Positions 42,171 through 51,800 of a stretch of 64,000 bases of DNA are shown piece by piece; positions within the stretch are counted from its first letter, which is position 1; each line of letters opens with the position of its first letter. The position numbers and the translations under genes were made by a program. Origin of the DNA: DSWT01 sp035373625 (GTDB taxonomy: Bacteria > Chloroflexota > Anaerolineae > B4-G1 > SLSP01); the NCBI GenBank assembly GCA_035373625.1, contig DAOSNS010000019.1, positions 14,051-78,050 of the forward strand. Direction: 5' to 3'. The notes beneath the pieces were generated by a model. That model saw only the letters and a list, made by a program, of their open reading frames with translations. It ran no database searches and was not told the DNA's origin.

Positions 42171-43004
42171 CTATGCTGCTTTTTTGCGCGGCAACCACAG
42201 GTGGCGCACCAGCAGGAACGCCGCGCCGGCAATGAAGAAGATGATGGCAATCAATTGCGCGGTGGCAATGTTGCCGATCATCCAGGCGTCGGGACGCAGC
42301 ATCTCGGTGAAGAAACGGATGACGGCGTAGCCCATCAAATAGGCCACCAGCAGGTCGCCTTCCTGCAGTTTCTCACGGAAGCGCGTGGCTATCCACAGCA
42401 GCAGCAGACACAGCACCAACGCCGCCAGCGATTCGTACAGGAAGGTGGGATGGAAAAGTGTCGTCTCCGGGTACTGGATCAGGTTGGTGTAGGGCGGGAT
42501 GCGGTGCAAAGCCGGGACGCGCAGTCCCCAGGGCAGCGTTGTGGGTGGACCGTACAACTCGATGTTGATGAAGTTGCCCCACCGTCCGATGGCTTGCCCA
42601 ACAGCCACCCCTGGCGCGGCGTAGTCAAGCCATTCGAGCGGACGCAGTCCGCGTTTCCAACAGAAGAGGAGCACGCCGAGCGCCCCACCGATGATGGCAC
42701 CGTAGATGCCTAACCCGCCATTCCAGATATAGAGTGCCTCCAACGGGTGCTCTTTGTAATAGTTCCAACCGAGCAGCCCGTCACCTGGTTGCGAGAACAC
42801 GTGATAGACGCGCGCGCCGATGATCGCCAGTAGCACAACGATGACGAGCATGTCCCAAATGATCTCCGGGTCTTGAGCGGCGCGCTTTGCCAGGTACGCA
42901 GCGACATTCGCCCCCAGGATGATGCCGGTGACGATCAGGACGCCGTACCAATGTACGGCAATCGGGCCAATTTGAAACAGAATCGGACCAACAGGTGGTG
43001 TCAT
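42171..43004 (-). CDS. lgt: Prolipoprotein diacylglyceryl transferase
   Basis: 277 aa membrane enzyme that adds diacylglyceryl to the lipobox Cys of prolipoproteins, such as the two sugar-binding lipoproteins in this window. Seven expected membrane segments; family motifs IAVHWYGVLIVTGI, GARVYHVFSQ, GGLGIYGAIIGG (with the H/Y/G set), GQAIGRWGNFINIELYG (the Lgt signature) and HPTFLYESL. ATG 43004 overlaps the stop of the DUF2085 gene (ATGA), which rules out the much longer open frame upstream. Confidence 0.96.
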   Translation of the reverse strand: MTPPVGPILFQIGPIAVHWYGVLIVTGIILGANVAAYLAKRAAQDPEIIWDMLVIVVLLAIIGARVYHVFSQPGDGLLGWNYYKEHPLEALYIWNGGLGIYGAIIGGALGVLLFCWKRGLRPLEWLDYAAPGVAVGQAIGRWGNFINIELYGPPTTLPWGLRVPALHRIPPYTNLIQYPETTLFHPTFLYESLAALVLCLLLLWIATRFREKLQEGDLLVAYLMGYAVIRFFTEMLRPDAWMIGNIATAQLIAIIFFIAGAAFLLVRHLWLPRKKAA

Positions 43005-43789
43005 AGTGTAGCCTCCAGAGGTGAGTTTGTTGTGTTGAGTTTGCGTTCCAGGGTGTGATATACATCCTCGAAATACTCGTTCAGGTAGGGATAGGCGGTG
43101 GCGACAAGCCCCAACCCAAACAGTGCACCGGTGAGTGTGCGCATCAAGGGGGTCGTCTCGAAAGGCACGGGAATGAGGCCGGGGAACAGCACCCACGCGA
43201 CGTAGGAAAGCCACTGGATGCCGCCGTCGAGCATCATCGGCATGATGCCGAAGATAAAGTAACGCCACATCGGCCAGGGGGGGATCTCTTGCTTCCGCCG
43301 CAGCCCAGCGTAGGCCAGTCCCCCCAGGAGCAAGCAGCCATAGATGGCGACATCGCGTTGGCAAAGGGCCACCTTGTAGCCTGTGGCTGCATCGCCGGTA
43401 AACAGGCGTAGCGCGTTCATTTCGATCACACTGATGGGTGTTGTGAGTGGGTAGGCAAGTTGTGGCCCGAAGAGAAACCACGAGCGGAAAGGGTACTGAT
43501 GACAGAGCGGGCGATAAGCGGCATACAACATGTTTGCCAGAGTGGGCATGCCGATTTTGAAGAACACCGGTGCCAGTATTGCCCCACCGAGGAACAAGGC
43601 CGTCAGCGTGTTGAACAGGGCCAGCCAGTGGCGCGCCAGCCAGAAGACGAAGCGGTTCAGCTTCTCCACCAGCGTGCGTTGCCCCGGTGGAATCTCCTGT
43701 TGCATCCGTTCCTGGATACGGCGCTGGGCCTCATTTAAGATGGCCTCGGTGCTCGGTGCGTGGTTATCGGTGTCCTCCGGCTCGCTCAT
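43001..43789 (-). CDS. DUF2085 family membrane protein
   Basis: 262 aa. Soluble N-terminus (about 1-55), then membrane segments. The family marks are the conserved cysteine sites AAYRPLCHQYPFRSWFLFG and LCQRDVAIYGCLLLGGL, plus MMLDGGIQWLS. Function unknown. GGAGGGGAG precedes ATG 43789. Coupled to lgt by a 4-bp overlap, an arrangement that suggests an envelope role. Confidence 0.9.
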   Translation of the reverse strand: MSEPEDTDNHAPSTEAILNEAQRRIQERMQQEIPPGQRTLVEKLNRFVFWLARHWLALFNTLTALFLGGAILAPVFFKIGMPTLANMLYAAYRPLCHQYPFRSWFLFGPQLAYPLTTPISVIEMNALRLFTGDAATGYKVALCQRDVAIYGCLLLGGLAYAGLRRKQEIPPWPMWRYFIFGIMPMMLDGGIQWLSYVAWVLFPGLIPVPFETTPLMRTLTGALFGLGLVATAYPYLNEYFEDVYHTLERKLNTTNSPLEATL

Positions 43790-43867
43790 CTCCCCTCCAC
43801 ACGTTGGTATCATTATACCATGATCGGGGGGAGAGAACAAACAACGCCACCAGGGCCTTGTCATTCT

Positions 43868-44180
43868 TGTTCCGAGGGGAATGTCAGTCCCCTGTTTTTA
43901 GCTGATTTGAGTAACGCGGATCTGACGATCCGCTTGAAGCCAAATGAAGACGATCCGCTCGAAGCCAAATGAAGACGATTCGCTCGAAGCCAAAGACGAT
44001 TCGCTCGAAGCCAAATGAAGACGATCCGCTCGAAGCCAAAGACGATCCGCTCGAAGCCAAAGACGATTCGCTTGAAGCCAAATGAAGACGGTTCGCTTGA
44101 AGCCAAATGAAGACGATCCGCTCGAAGCCAAATGAAGACGATCCGCTTGAAGCCAAATGAAGTTGCTGTAACGCGAATGA
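43868..44180. repeat. 10-unit minisatellite (25/21-bp units) within a dispersed intergenic element
   Basis: Array 43924-44161: ten units of GACGATCCGCTCGAAGCCAA plus ATGAA (25 bp) or a 21-bp form ending CCAAA, in the order 25,25,21,25,21,21,25,25,25,25 = 238 bp. The flanks (TTTTAGCTGAT...AACGCGGATCT on the left, GTTGCTGTAACGCGAAT on the right) match the single-unit element at 7.1-7.25 kb. The array is AT-richer than neighbours and reads as DDPLEAK repeats in one plus frame, but there is no start, stop or ribosome site consistent with a gene. Confidence 0.88.
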
Positions 44181-44244
44181 TAAAGCCTTGACCAGGGCTG
44201 TTGCATTTGGCCGCTTCTGGCAACTGAATTCGGCCTAAAGGCCA

Positions 44245-44300
44245 GGGGAAGAGGAGAGGGGTTTTTGTGGCGGAGCTTCACCCTGCCACAAAAACCCCTC
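44245..44300. terminator. Hairpin downstream of gcvPB
   Basis: GGAGAGGGGTTTTTGTGGC ... GCCACAAAAACCCCTCC: about 17-bp arms with a short loop (about 44250-44298). It lies about 80 bp past the gcvPB stop and is a plausible end for the glycine cleavage transcript, although a separate T-run is not seen. Confidence 0.55.
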
Positions 44301-44375
44301 CTTAAGATGCTGCTTTAGCGGCACAACAGACAGCGCGACGGGACAAAATTCCCCAAAACGGATTGTCGTCATCCG

Positions 44376-45827
44376 CTAATGCGCATAGCGCAACACCGGA
44401 TTGCGCGCGGCTCTGACTTCGTCCAGCCGCCGCACGGGGGCATTGTGTGGCGCTTCGTGCAATAGGTGGGGATTCTCGCGCGCTTCGGCGGCAATTTTGA
44501 GCAGGATGTCGGCGTAGTTGTCCAGCGATTGCTTGCTTTCGGTCTCGGTCGGCTCGATCATCAACGCCTCGGGCACGATGAGCGGGAAGTAGTTCGTGGG
44601 GGGATGGACGCCGTAATCAATGAGCCGCTTGGCGATGTCGAGTGCGTGGATGTCGGGGGCATCCTTGAAGCGACCTTCGACCACAAATTCGTGCTTGCAG
44701 ATGCGGTCGTAGGGCAGGGGGTACACGCCCTTGATACGGCTGAGCAAGTAGTTGGCATTGAGCACCGCATGTTCGGCCGCCTGCCGGAGGCCTTCTTTAC
44801 CCAACATGCGCATGTACGTGTAAGCACGCACGATGATGCCGAACTGTCCCCAGAAAGCTCTGACCCGCCCGATGGACTTGGGCGGATCGTAGAAGATGAA
44901 ATAGGGGTCTTCTTCGGGGGACGAATCGGGATCGAGCGCCACGATGGGCGCAGGGAGGTAATCCGCCAGGTGTGCGGCGACGCCCACCGGTCCGCTTCCC
45001 GGCCCACCGCCACCGTGTGGGGTGCTGAAGGTTTTATGCAGGTTGAAGTGCATCACGTCAATCCCTGCATCGCCGGGACGCATGATGCCGGCGAGGGCGT
45101 TCAGGTTCGCGCCATCGCCATACACCAGTCCCCCGCAGCTATGGATGATGTCTGCGACTTCTTCTGTGTGTTCTTCAAAAAGCCCCAATGTGTTGGGATT
45201 GGTGAACATCAGCCCCACGACGCGCTCACATACTTGCGCGCGCAGTGCCTTAAGGTCAATGTTGCCGCGCGCATCGGAGGGAATTTCCACCACGCGCAAG
45301 CCGCTCATGCTCGATGAGGCGGGGTTCGTCCCATGGGCCGAGTCGGGGACCAGAATGGTATCGCGGGCGGTGTCACCGCGGTCCAGGTGATATTTCCGCA
45401 TGATGAGCACGCCCGTCAATTCGCCGTGCGCGCCGGCGGCGGGCTGCAACGAGACAGCGGCAAAGCCGCCGATCTCCTTGAGGTATTCCTGGACGGAATA
45501 CATAATATACAGCGCGCCCTGGACCGCTTCAGGATCGAGCCACGGGTGAGCGCCGGTAAAGCCGCCCAGCCGTGCGGCGACTTCGTTGACTTTGGGGTTG
45601 AATTTCATCGTACAAGACCCCAGCGGATACATTCCCTTGTCAATGGCATAGTTTAGTTGCGACAGCCGTAGATAGTGCCGCACCACATCCACCTCACTGA
45701 CTTCGGGCAGTGGCAGTTCCTCACGCAGCATGGCGGTGGGGAGAGGGCTTTCCGGGACATCCAGTTGCGGGGGCTTGACTCCCTCACGGCCCGGCGCTGA
45801 AAGTTCGTAGATCAAGGGTTCGCTCAT
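44376..45827 (-). CDS. gcvPB: Glycine dehydrogenase (decarboxylating) subunit 2
   Basis: 483 aa PLP-carrying half of the P-protein of the glycine cleavage system. GSCTMKFNPKVNEV, HGTNPASSSMSGL, DGANLNALAG and the PLP-lysine region HFNLHKTFSTPHGGGGPG. Used in the two-subunit form, together with GcvPA, found in many non-proteobacterial lineages. GGAGGCATAA ahead of ATG 45827 overlaps the end of gcvPA, so the genes are coupled (3-bp gap). Confidence 0.97.
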   Translation of the reverse strand: MSEPLIYELSAPGREGVKPPQLDVPESPLPTAMLREELPLPEVSEVDVVRHYLRLSQLNYAIDKGMYPLGSCTMKFNPKVNEVAARLGGFTGAHPWLDPEAVQGALYIMYSVQEYLKEIGGFAAVSLQPAAGAHGELTGVLIMRKYHLDRGDTARDTILVPDSAHGTNPASSSMSGLRVVEIPSDARGNIDLKALRAQVCERVVGLMFTNPNTLGLFEEHTEEVADIIHSCGGLVYGDGANLNALAGIMRPGDAGIDVMHFNLHKTFSTPHGGGGPGSGPVGVAAHLADYLPAPIVALDPDSSPEEDPYFIFYDPPKSIGRVRAFWGQFGIIVRAYTYMRMLGKEGLRQAAEHAVLNANYLLSRIKGVYPLPYDRICKHEFVVEGRFKDAPDIHALDIAKRLIDYGVHPPTNYFPLIVPEALMIEPTETESKQSLDNYADILLKIAAEARENPHLLHEAPHNAPVRRLDEVRAARNPVLRYAH

Positions 45828-45830
45828 GGG

Positions 45831-47204
45831 TTATGCCTCCTGTTCTTCAGCGGTGAACGCGCCCAGCGCTTCGGCGAACAGATCAATTTCGTGGCGCGAG
45901 TTCACTTCGGTCACGGCAACCAGCATGTGACGCTGCAGGCCGGGATAATCGCGCCCCAGATCGTAGCCGCCGACGATCTCCACTTCTTCGATGTCATTGA
46001 GCAGGAAGTGATTGATGTCGGCTACCTGTGCGGGACAGCGAACCATGAACTCATTGAAGAAGGGATGCGTCTTGACCACGGAAAAGCCCGGTATTTTGTC
46101 AATGACGTCGGCCGCATAATGCGCTTTGTGGTAGTTTAGCTCGGCGATCTTGCGCAGACCGTGTTTGCCCAGAGCCGCCATGTAGACGGTCGCCGCGAGG
46201 GCCATCAGACCCTCATTGCTGCAAATGTTGGAGGTGGCCTTGTCGCGGCGGATGTGCTGTTCGCGGGTGGTGAGGGTCATCACGTAGCCGTCCTTGCCTT
46301 CGACGTCTACCGTTTTGCCGACCAGCCGTCCGGCCATTTGTCGGACGTACTCATCCCGCGTGGCGTAAAAGCCCAGATACGGCCCGCCGAAGTTGAGACC
46401 CAGGCCAAGCGGTTGCCCTTCACCGAGGACAATGTCGGCCCCGTAGGCGCCGGGCGGTTTGAGCAAGCCCAGGCTGATGGGATTGACGACGACGGCCAGG
46501 AGCGTCCCCTTGCCGCGCGCGTGGACCTGCTCGGCAATGCCTTCCAGGTTGACCAGCCGGCCCAGAAAATCCGGTGTCTGCAGGATAAGGCAGGCCGTGT
46601 TCTCATCTACCAGCGCGATGAGCTGCTCTAGCGGCATCATCGGATCGTCGCCCCCGACAATGTCCAGTCCCATCCCCTGTGTGTAGGTGTGGACGACCTG
46701 GCGGTAGTGGGGATGGACGGTCGGCGCGATCACGACTTTGGCGCGCTTCTTGCGGAAGACGTTGTACGCCTGGATCACGGCTTCGGCGGTGGCGGTTGCG
46801 CCGTCGTAGTGGCTGGCGTTGGCGACGTCCATGCCGGTGAGGTCGCAGATCATGCTTTCGTATTCAAAGATGGCTTGCAGCGTGCCCTGGCTGACCTCGG
46901 CCTGATAGGGGGTGTAGGCGGTGTAGAACTCCCCACGGCTGATGACGTAATCCACCACGCTAGGCACCCAATGCCGATAGGCGCCCGCGCCTAGGAAGGT
47001 GGGGACAACATTGGCGTTGACGTTCAACGCAGCAAGAAATTGCAATTCTTGCAAAATTTCCATCTCCGATAGAGGGGCGGGGAGATCGAGCTGGGGATAA
47101 CGGAACTTTTCGGGGATGTCCTGGAACAGAGCATCCAGGTTATTGACTCCGATCGCGGCCAGCATTTCTTGACGTTCTGCGTCGGTATGGGGGATATAGA
47201 CCAT
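45831..47204 (-). CDS. gcvPA: Glycine dehydrogenase (decarboxylating) subunit 1
   Basis: 457 aa. Start MVYIPHTDAERQEMLAAIG, then FLGAGAYRHWVPSVVDYVISRGEFYTAYTPYQAEVSQG and SNICSNEGLMALAATVYMA, all typical of GcvPA. It lacks the PLP lysine, which is on GcvPB. CAGGAG precedes ATG 47204. The gene lies 24 bp after gcvH. gcvT and a lipoate-handling gene are not in the window, so the T-protein is encoded elsewhere. Confidence 0.97.
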   Translation of the reverse strand: MVYIPHTDAERQEMLAAIGVNNLDALFQDIPEKFRYPQLDLPAPLSEMEILQELQFLAALNVNANVVPTFLGAGAYRHWVPSVVDYVISRGEFYTAYTPYQAEVSQGTLQAIFEYESMICDLTGMDVANASHYDGATATAEAVIQAYNVFRKKRAKVVIAPTVHPHYRQVVHTYTQGMGLDIVGGDDPMMPLEQLIALVDENTACLILQTPDFLGRLVNLEGIAEQVHARGKGTLLAVVVNPISLGLLKPPGAYGADIVLGEGQPLGLGLNFGGPYLGFYATRDEYVRQMAGRLVGKTVDVEGKDGYVMTLTTREQHIRRDKATSNICSNEGLMALAATVYMAALGKHGLRKIAELNYHKAHYAADVIDKIPGFSVVKTHPFFNEFMVRCPAQVADINHFLLNDIEEVEIVGGYDLGRDYPGLQRHMLVAVTEVNSRHEIDLFAEALGAFTAEEQEA

Positions 47205-47228
47205 AATAGGCTCCTGTGAAAATCCGTT

Positions 47229-47621
47229 TTAATGAGCGGATTCTTCTTCAATGACCTTTTTGTAGCCGTTGATGTCGAGAAGCTCTTTCCATTCTGCCAT
47301 GTTGGTGGGGCTGATGCGGATCATCCATCCTCTGCCGAAGGCATCTTCGTTAATCAGTTCTGGTCGGTCCTCGAGTTCCTCGTTCACGGCGACTATCTTG
47401 CCGCTCATCGGCATGTATACGTCGGCGGCCGCCTTGACCGACTCAACAACGCCGAACTGCTCGCCTCTGGCAAACGTTTCACCGACTTCGGGCAACTCGA
47501 CATAGACGATGTCAGAAAGAGTGCTTTGGGCATAATCCGTGATTCCGACGACGATTTCATCATCATCTTGCCAGGCCCATTCGTGGGTTTCCTGGTAGCG
47601 TATGCCTGTATTACGATTCAT
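47229..47621 (-). CDS. gcvH: Glycine cleavage system H protein
   Basis: 130 aa lipoyl carrier that shuttles the aminomethyl group from P to T protein. Lipoyl-attachment Lys in VVESVKAAADVYMP; also TDYAQSTLSDIVYVELPEVG and ELINEDAFGRGWMIRI. GAGGAGGA precedes ATG 47621. First gene of gcvH-gcvPA-gcvPB. Only 55 bp separate it from the upstream gene, leaving no room for a glycine riboswitch. Confidence 0.97.
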   Translation of the reverse strand: MNRNTGIRYQETHEWAWQDDDEIVVGITDYAQSTLSDIVYVELPEVGETFARGEQFGVVESVKAAADVYMPMSGKIVAVNEELEDRPELINEDAFGRGWMIRISPTNMAEWKELLDINGYKKVIEEESAH

Positions 47622-47676
47622 AATTTATCCTCCTCATCATAAAAAGATAGTAGTTTGTGTAAGCCTTGATTGATTT

Positions 47677-48750
47677 CTATGCTGTCACGATAGAGAGCAA
47701 TTGGGACAACGGTGATGGTTCACGCATGTCCTGAAAACTTTGGGTGTAGGGGATGAAAACGTCCGGCGCATGCGGCAAACCCAGGGAAATGTCCACCGGT
47801 TTGGCGTTGGTGGCGTCGTTGAAGATGAGCAGTCTTTGCTTGCCGGGCAGGGTGTTCAACGCGATGCCTGCCAGAGCGCGCGACGTCGTCTCCGCCGAGG
47901 TCACAACCGCCAACCAGTCACACTGCGACTGAATATGCCACATTAACGGGAGTGTACCCCGTCCCAAATCCATAATAACAAAATATCCTGCCTCGCGCAA
48001 GATGCCAATTGTCCTTTGTACAGTCTCCATTCGGATACTGTTGAGATCCATAACCACCGAAGGGGTGGGGATGAAGGAGAACCCGTGGGCATCTTGCAGG
48101 CTGAAACTCTGGATCTGCGGCAGCGTGATGTCGGCGGCATTGCGCGATAACAGCTCCAGGCTATGGCGCGCGCCCTCAATCCCGCTCCACAGGCCGATGC
48201 TGCCGACCGGGAAGGCCAGATCGAGCAGTATCGTTGGTTGCTCGCGCCACTGGGCGGCGTGACGGGCCAGGTTGAGCGCTAACGTGCTTACGCCGACGCC
48301 GCCGCGCAGCGACAACACCCCAAAAACGCTCCCTTTTTTCGCTTTAGGAGTCTGGGCTTCGAGCTTCAGACGTTGGACGCGGTTCAGTGCCGCCTGGATG
48401 CGCGCTCCTAGCTCCTGGTGTTCGATTTGCCCTTTGGTGATGAAATCGTCCCCGCCGATGGTGTAGCCTTTGATCCGATCATCCACCGCATCGAGGGCGC
48501 TAAAGAAGATGATCGGAACGGTGCTGAAGTGCGGATCGGAGCGCAACTGGCGGCAGACTTCATAGCCGTCAATATCGGGCATCATAATGTCCAGCAAGAT
48601 CAAATCGGGCTTCAATTGTTGCGCGATGCGCAGACCTTCTTTGCCGGTCGTGGCTTCTGCAACTTCGTGGCCCCAACTGCGCAACATGATGTTATACATC
48701 ATCCGCGCATCATCGTCGTCTTCGATGACCAGGATGCGATATTTTGGCAT
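47677..48750 (-). CDS. Response-regulator/TadZ(CpaE)-like protein with deviant Walker A
   Basis: 357 aa. Receiver domain (about 1-118): ILVIEDDDDAR, Asp54 in LILLDIMMPDIDGYEV and a Lys (FITKGQI) as switch. After a short linker, a MinD/CpaE-like domain (about 145-357): LSLRGGVGVSTLALNLAR, in which the P-loop lysine of GGVGK(S/T)T is replaced by Val, then LLDLAFPVGSIGL and VIMDLGRGTLPLM. Atypical Walker A motifs are known in TadZ, the localisation factor of Flp pili, so a link to the Flp pilin at 30111 is possible. GGGGAG precedes ATG 48750. Downstream of the GAF kinase across a heptamer array. Confidence 0.8.
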   Translation of the reverse strand: MPKYRILVIEDDDDARMMYNIMLRSWGHEVAEATTGKEGLRIAQQLKPDLILLDIMMPDIDGYEVCRQLRSDPHFSTVPIIFFSALDAVDDRIKGYTIGGDDFITKGQIEHQELGARIQAALNRVQRLKLEAQTPKAKKGSVFGVLSLRGGVGVSTLALNLARHAAQWREQPTILLDLAFPVGSIGLWSGIEGARHSLELLSRNAADITLPQIQSFSLQDAHGFSFIPTPSVVMDLNSIRMETVQRTIGILREAGYFVIMDLGRGTLPLMWHIQSQCDWLAVVTSAETTSRALAGIALNTLPGKQRLLIFNDATNAKPVDISLGLPHAPDVFIPYTQSFQDMREPSPLSQLLSIVTA

Positions 48751-48763
48751 GGCTCCCCCCTGA

Positions 48764-48833
48764 AAATGACAAATGACAAATGGCAAATGGCAAATGGCAA
48801 ATGGCAAATGACAAATGGCAAATGGCAAATGGT
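48764..48833. repeat. Heptanucleotide tandem array (AAATGRY)x10
   Basis: Ten 7-bp units (AAATGAC, AAATGGC, ending AAATGGT) in the 89-bp gap between the GAF kinase stop and the TadZ-like start. It would be transcribed as leader of the downstream gene. Confidence 0.92.
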
Positions 48834-48839
48834 AATCTG

Positions 48840-51800
48840 TTATGCGGCGACCGGGATGGGAATGGCGAAACTGAAGGTGCTCCCTTTCTGGTATTCGCTC
48901 TCTACCATCACCTGCCCGCCGTGCATCTCGACGATGCTGCGGGTGATCACCAGCCCTAACCCCGTTCCTTGTACGCTTCGCACGGCAGCGTTGTTGGCGC
49001 GGAAGTACTTCGTGAACAGGCGATTCAGTTCTTCCGGTCTCATGCCGATGCCGTTGTCTTTCACGCTCCAGCGCACGTAGTCTTTCCCGTTGCCGCTCCA
49101 AACGTCGGCGCTGACCACGATGGTCCCGCCCACAGGCGTGTATTTGTTGGCGTTGCTGATCAGGTTGGTGAGCACCTGAATCAGTCGTCCGCGGTCGCCG
49201 TTGACCGTGGGCAGGTTTGGCGGCAGGAGGACTTGCAGCGTCTGGTTCTTGGCAACAAATTCCTGTTCAAACGCTTGAACCGCCTCGCTGATGATTTCCT
49301 CCGGCACGACGTTCTCCATTTCCAGCCGCAGGCGTCCCGCCTCGATGCGCGACACGTCCAGTAAATCCTGGACCAGACGATCCATCCGCCCGATGTTGTT
49401 GCGCACAATCTGTAAAAACTGCTGTTGTTGTTCGTTGAGCGGCCCGCCGATGCCCCGCATCAACATATCAATGTAGCCCTTCATCGAGGTCATTGGCTGC
49501 TTCAGTTCGTGGGACACGAAGGAGATAAAGTCGGTCTTGGCGTCGTTCGCCTGTTGGACGATCTGGAACAGCCGTGCGTTTTCGATGGCGATGGCGGCGT
49601 GGTCGGCCAACCGCACGATCAAGGCCACGTCGCTGCTCTCGAAACACTCACGCTGTTCGGATTCCAACGCGATGACCCCGATCACGCGGTCCTCGCGTTT
49701 AATGGGCACGGTCAACTGCGCCTGCATCCCCGGTACCACCTGCTTGTAATGAGGGTTCTGTTCTACATCTGTGACCAGCAACGTTTCACCGGTGCGCACG
49801 GTCACGCCGATCAGCCCCTCTTCCAGTGGCCACAGGTTATCCTCGGTATGTAGCTCGAACATTTCCGGTGGGTAGCCACGGTGCGCCAGGAAACGCAACC
49901 CTTGTGTGCCGTCTTCTCTTTCTTGCAGCGCGGCGATGAGGCCGATGGTGGCGCCGGTGATGCGGATGGCCCATTCGAGCGTTTGCCCCATCACCGCGGT
50001 ATAATCCAGCGTGGCGTTGAGCTGGCGGTCAATCTGTTGCAGCGTCGTCAGTTCTTCCAATCGCGCCTGCAATGCCTGATCGGTCATTGTGAACAGTTGG
50101 GCATTTTCAATGGCAATGGCCGCCTGTGCTCCGAAGGCCAGCAGCAGTTCTGTATCTTCGCGGTCGAACGGACGCGCGTCTTTGCGGTTCAGCACTTCCA
50201 ACACGCCGATCGTGCGTCCGCGCGCGTTGAGCGGCACGGCGATAATGGATTGGGTGGTGAACTCGGATTTTTTGTCGAAGCCGCTGTACCAACGCTCGTC
50301 ACGGTGGGTGTCGTGCGTGATGATCGGGCGATTTTCGGCAAAGGCGGCGCCGGCAATCCCTTTGCCGGCCGGTATGCGCATCCCCACCAGTTTGGCCCCC
50401 GCCGGCCCGCTGGAGATACGGAACACCAGCTCACCGCTTTCTTCGTCCAACAGCAACAGCGATCCCGCTTCGGAGTTGAGCAGGTTGGCGGCGTTGCGCA
50501 CGACCAGGTCGAGCACTTCATTCAGGTCGAGGCTGGAGGCCAGCAGGTTGCCGATCTCGTTGAGCGTGCCGAGTTGTCGCGCGCGGGCTTCCAGGCGTTC
50601 GAGCAGGGCGTGCCGCTCGATGATGGCGGCGGTGTAGGCGGCCACGGTCACGAAAAAGTTCTCGTCTTCCTCAGTAAAGAGCACATCGGGGTCGAATGTC
50701 GAAGCTACCATCACCCCCAGGATTTTATCTCCGGCGGTGAGTGGCGCGCCAAGCCACGCCCGCCCGAAGCGCGTGCCCCCCGGCTCGATGCCGCGCCGGT
50801 GACATTCTTCGACGTAGTCGTGGGTGCGGATGGGCATGCCGCTGGCCATGATGACGCCGGTCAGTCCTTCTTTGATGTTCCAGGTGGTGTCGGGATATAG
50901 CCGTTCGTCTTCTTCGACGTAGAAGGTGAAGGCCAGCCGTTCTTCGTCGGGCTGGCGCAGGGCGATGTAGAAATTGGGCATGGCGATGACGTGCTTGAGC
51001 TGGGTGTAGATCAACTCCATCAGGTCATCAATCTGCGTGGTGAAGTTGATTGCCTGCGCGATCCAATACAGTGAACGCAGTTCCTGGGCGCGCTTGGGCT
51101 GGCTTTCGGCGAACGCGGTGCGCTCCAGTCCCAAAGCCGCCGGATGTACCAGATGTTGGAGCAGACTTTGCTGGATGTCGTCGTAGGATTCCGCATCGCG
51201 CGGCGCGCCCAGTCCGATCCATCCCTGTTTGCCCAGTGCGATGAGCAGTATGACGCCCCGTTCCTGTACCTGTGTTTGTTCCGCCAACGCCTCGGACGGC
51301 ATATCGGGGGCCGGCAAGGGGATGAGCCGTTCTGGCGGTTGTGCGGCGAGCCAGCGCGCCAGCGGCGACGTGGGCAGATAGACGATGTCCGTTTCCAGCA
51401 CGCGATAGCGGGATGTGGGGTGCAGCAGCGCGATTTCCAGATGACGCGGCTCGAACAGTGTCATCATTTCTGTACGCAGTGTGGAGACGATCTCCTGGCG
51501 CGTGTTACTCGTCGCGGCGATCTGGGTGACGCGCCCCAGCGCCGGTGGTGCTTTTTGAAGCAGTGGATGGTGTTCCAGCAGGCGCGTTTCCAGGTAACGG
51601 TAGCTCCAGCGTCCCACCAGGACCGCGGCACTGAGGAGCACGGCGGCGACCATCAGGCTGACGGGATGCTCCAGGGAGATCGCGCCGCCAAAGAGCAGCA
51701 CAAGCACCCACAGCCCGGCAAGCACACCGAGCACCAGCAATGGGATAAGCACATAGCCCCACAGACGGGTTCTCTGGCGGATGTGTTCCCGCAGCAGCCT

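Noticed and set aside
42171..43481. Long form of Lgt starting at 43481
   Set aside because: The upstream part overlaps the DUF2085 gene in another frame; ATG 43004 with an ATGA overlap fits the family N-terminus.
43924..44161. Possible CRISPR array
   Set aside because: Units are contiguous 25/21-bp tandem copies without unique spacers, and no cas genes are present.
47622..47676. Glycine riboswitch upstream of gcvH
   Set aside because: Only 55 bp separate gcvH from the next gene, too short for the aptamer, and no aptamer motif is visible.
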